This document shows, piece after piece, positions 63,065-64,000 of a DNA stretch of 64,000 nt. The notes beneath the pieces are model-generated. The model searched no databases, was not told the origin of the DNA, and worked only from the letters and a program-made list of their open reading frames with translations. The position numbers and the translations under genes are program-made. The first letter of the stretch is position 1. Each line of letters begins with the position of its first letter. This DNA is from Brevibacterium casei CIP 102111 (GTDB taxonomy: Bacteria; Actinomycetota; Actinomycetes; Actinomycetales; Brevibacteriaceae): assembly GCF_900169275.1 (NCBI RefSeq), contig NZ_FXZC01000007.1, forward strand, positions 1 to 64,000, in the 5' to 3' direction.

Positions 63065-63085
63065 GGGCCGGAGAGGATAAGGGCC

Positions 63086-64000
63086 ATGGATATCGATCTC
63101 GATGTTCTGCGCGTCATCGAACGTGAGCGCGAGATTCCGTTCGACACTCTGATCGAACTCATCGAGCAGGCGCTCTTCCTTGCCTACCAGAAGACCGAGG
63201 GCGCGTGGCCCGATGCCCGTGCCGAACTCGACAAGTCCACCGGAGAGGTGCGCATCTGGGCGGTCGAATTCGACAACGACGACAATCCCATCGGCGAATT
63301 CGACGACACCCCCTCAGGCTTCGGACGCATCGCCGCGCAGACCGCGCGCCAGGTCATCCACCAGCGTCTGCGCGATGTCGAGGACGAGACCCTGCTCGGC
63401 TCCTTCAAGGGGCGGGAGGGAGAGATCGTCTCCGGCACCATCCAGCAGGGTCGGGACCCGCAGATGGTCCAGGTCGACCTCGGCGAGGTCGAAGCGGTGC
63501 TGCCCCCGCACGAGCAGGTGCCCGGCGAGGAGTACAAGCACGGCACCCGTCTGCGGGTCTACATCGCCGACGTCCACAAGGGACCCAAGGGCACCTCGGT
63601 GACCGTCTCGCGCACCCACCCGAACCTCGTCCGCCGGCTCTTCGCCCTTGAGGCGCCCGAGATCGCCGACGGCACCGTCGAGATCGTCTCCCTCGCCCGA
63701 GAGGCGGGCCACCGCACGAAGCTCGCGGTCCGCGCGACGAAGCCCGGCGTCAACGCGAAGGGCTCGTGCATCGGCGAACTCGGCTCCCGTGTGCGTGCGG
63801 TGATGAACGAGCTCGGGCAGGAGAAGATCGACATCGTCGACTACAGCGACGACCCGGCGAAGTTCGTCGCCCACGCGCTCTCCCCGGCGAAGGCCACCCG
63901 CGTCGACATCCTCGACGCCGGCAGCCAGGAGTCCCGGGCCGTGGTCCCGCGCGACCAGCTCTCGCTCGCGATCGGCAAGGAGGGCCAGAACGCGCGCCTG
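63086..64000 (+). CDS. nusA: Transcription termination/antitermination protein NusA (partial)
   Basis: From ATG 63,086 the first 305 codons are within the window and the gene runs off the right edge. The N-terminal domain starts MDIDLDVLRVIEREREIPFD. An S1 domain follows (GEIVSGTIQQGRDPQMVQVDLG) and then the first KH domain (VNAKGSCIGELGSRVRAVMNELGQEKIDIV). The second KH domain begins at LSLAIGKEGQNARL, where the window ends. NusA binds RNA polymerase and modulates pausing and termination. Confidence 0.95.
   Translation, partial: MDIDLDVLRVIEREREIPFDTLIELIEQALFLAYQKTEGAWPDARAELDKSTGEVRIWAVEFDNDDNPIGEFDDTPSGFGRIAAQTARQVIHQRLRDVEDETLLGSFKGREGEIVSGTIQQGRDPQMVQVDLGEVEAVLPPHEQVPGEEYKHGTRLRVYIADVHKGPKGTSVTVSRTHPNLVRRLFALEAPEIADGTVEIVSLAREAGHRTKLAVRATKPGVNAKGSCIGELGSRVRAVMNELGQEKIDIVDYSDDPAKFVAHALSPAKATRVDILDAGSQESRAVVPRDQLSLAIGKEGQNARL

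Overview
The window is very GC-rich DNA from an actinobacterium. Its core gene order (smc, ftsY, amtB, ffh, rpsP, khpA, rimM, trmD, rplS, lepB, rnhB, yraN, comM, dprA, xerC, rpsB, tsf, pyrH, frr, cdsA, rlmN, dxr, rseP, ispG, proS, rimP, nusA) is that of Micrococcales. A Brevibacterium-like organism fits best, but the genus is inferred from gene content and style, not proven.

Region 1 (1 to about 18,300) is an accessory heavy-metal island. It starts in an IS630-type transposase gene that runs off the left edge. It then carries a mercury cluster (merR, merA, merB, a MerT/F-like membrane protein, a TlpA-like lipoprotein and a CcdA-like protein), a cadmium/lead-type operon (cmtR-cadA-lspA), a MerR regulator divergent from a bile-acid/arsenite-type transporter, an intact mutM, a chromate operon (padR-chrA) and an arsenic operon (trxB-trxA-acr3-arsR/arsC fusion-arsC/arsC fusion). 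Three diverged copies of one element terminus (about 5.09-5.46, 10.22-10.57 and 17.93-18.30 kb) lie in the same orientation. Two of them abut a 3' piece of mutM (5,464-5,598 and 18,302-18,445). The last piece directly precedes the chromosomal block, where mutM is expected next to smc. The simplest reading is repeated integration of related elements at the 3' end of mutM, building the island by accretion. The 5' part of the chromosomal mutM should lie left of this window.

Region 2 (18.4-64 kb) is ordinary chromosome. It holds a BCCT osmolyte transporter, then the chromosome-structuring and secretion genes smc and ftsY, ammonium transport, and the ffh-rpsP-khpA-rimM-trmD-rplS translation and secretion block. 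Next come two signal peptidases I, RNase HII, and yraN, comM, dprA and xerC for DNA processing. A two-domain peptidase gene lies divergent from rpsB-tsf-pyrH-frr-cdsA. These are followed by rlmN, a DivIVA-like protein with a coupled unknown gene, a glutaryl-CoA-type dehydrogenase, the MEP isoprenoid genes dxr and ispG around rseP, an NrtR-like regulator with an S4 protein, proS, and rimP-nusA, with nusA running off the right edge. Many genes overlap by four bases, indicating translational coupling. Several conserved proteins carry low-complexity insertions.

The most unusual items are the triple mutM-targeted termini with an intact mutM inside the island, a mercury-linked TlpA/CcdA thiol-redox pair whose lipoprotein signal peptide is out of frame by one base in a run of seven C, a fused arsenate reductase whose second domain lacks the catalytic arginine, a CadA-like ATPase with DKTD instead of DKTG, and a perfect 18-bp palindrome in front of ftsY. 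No tRNA, rRNA or CRISPR array was recognised.
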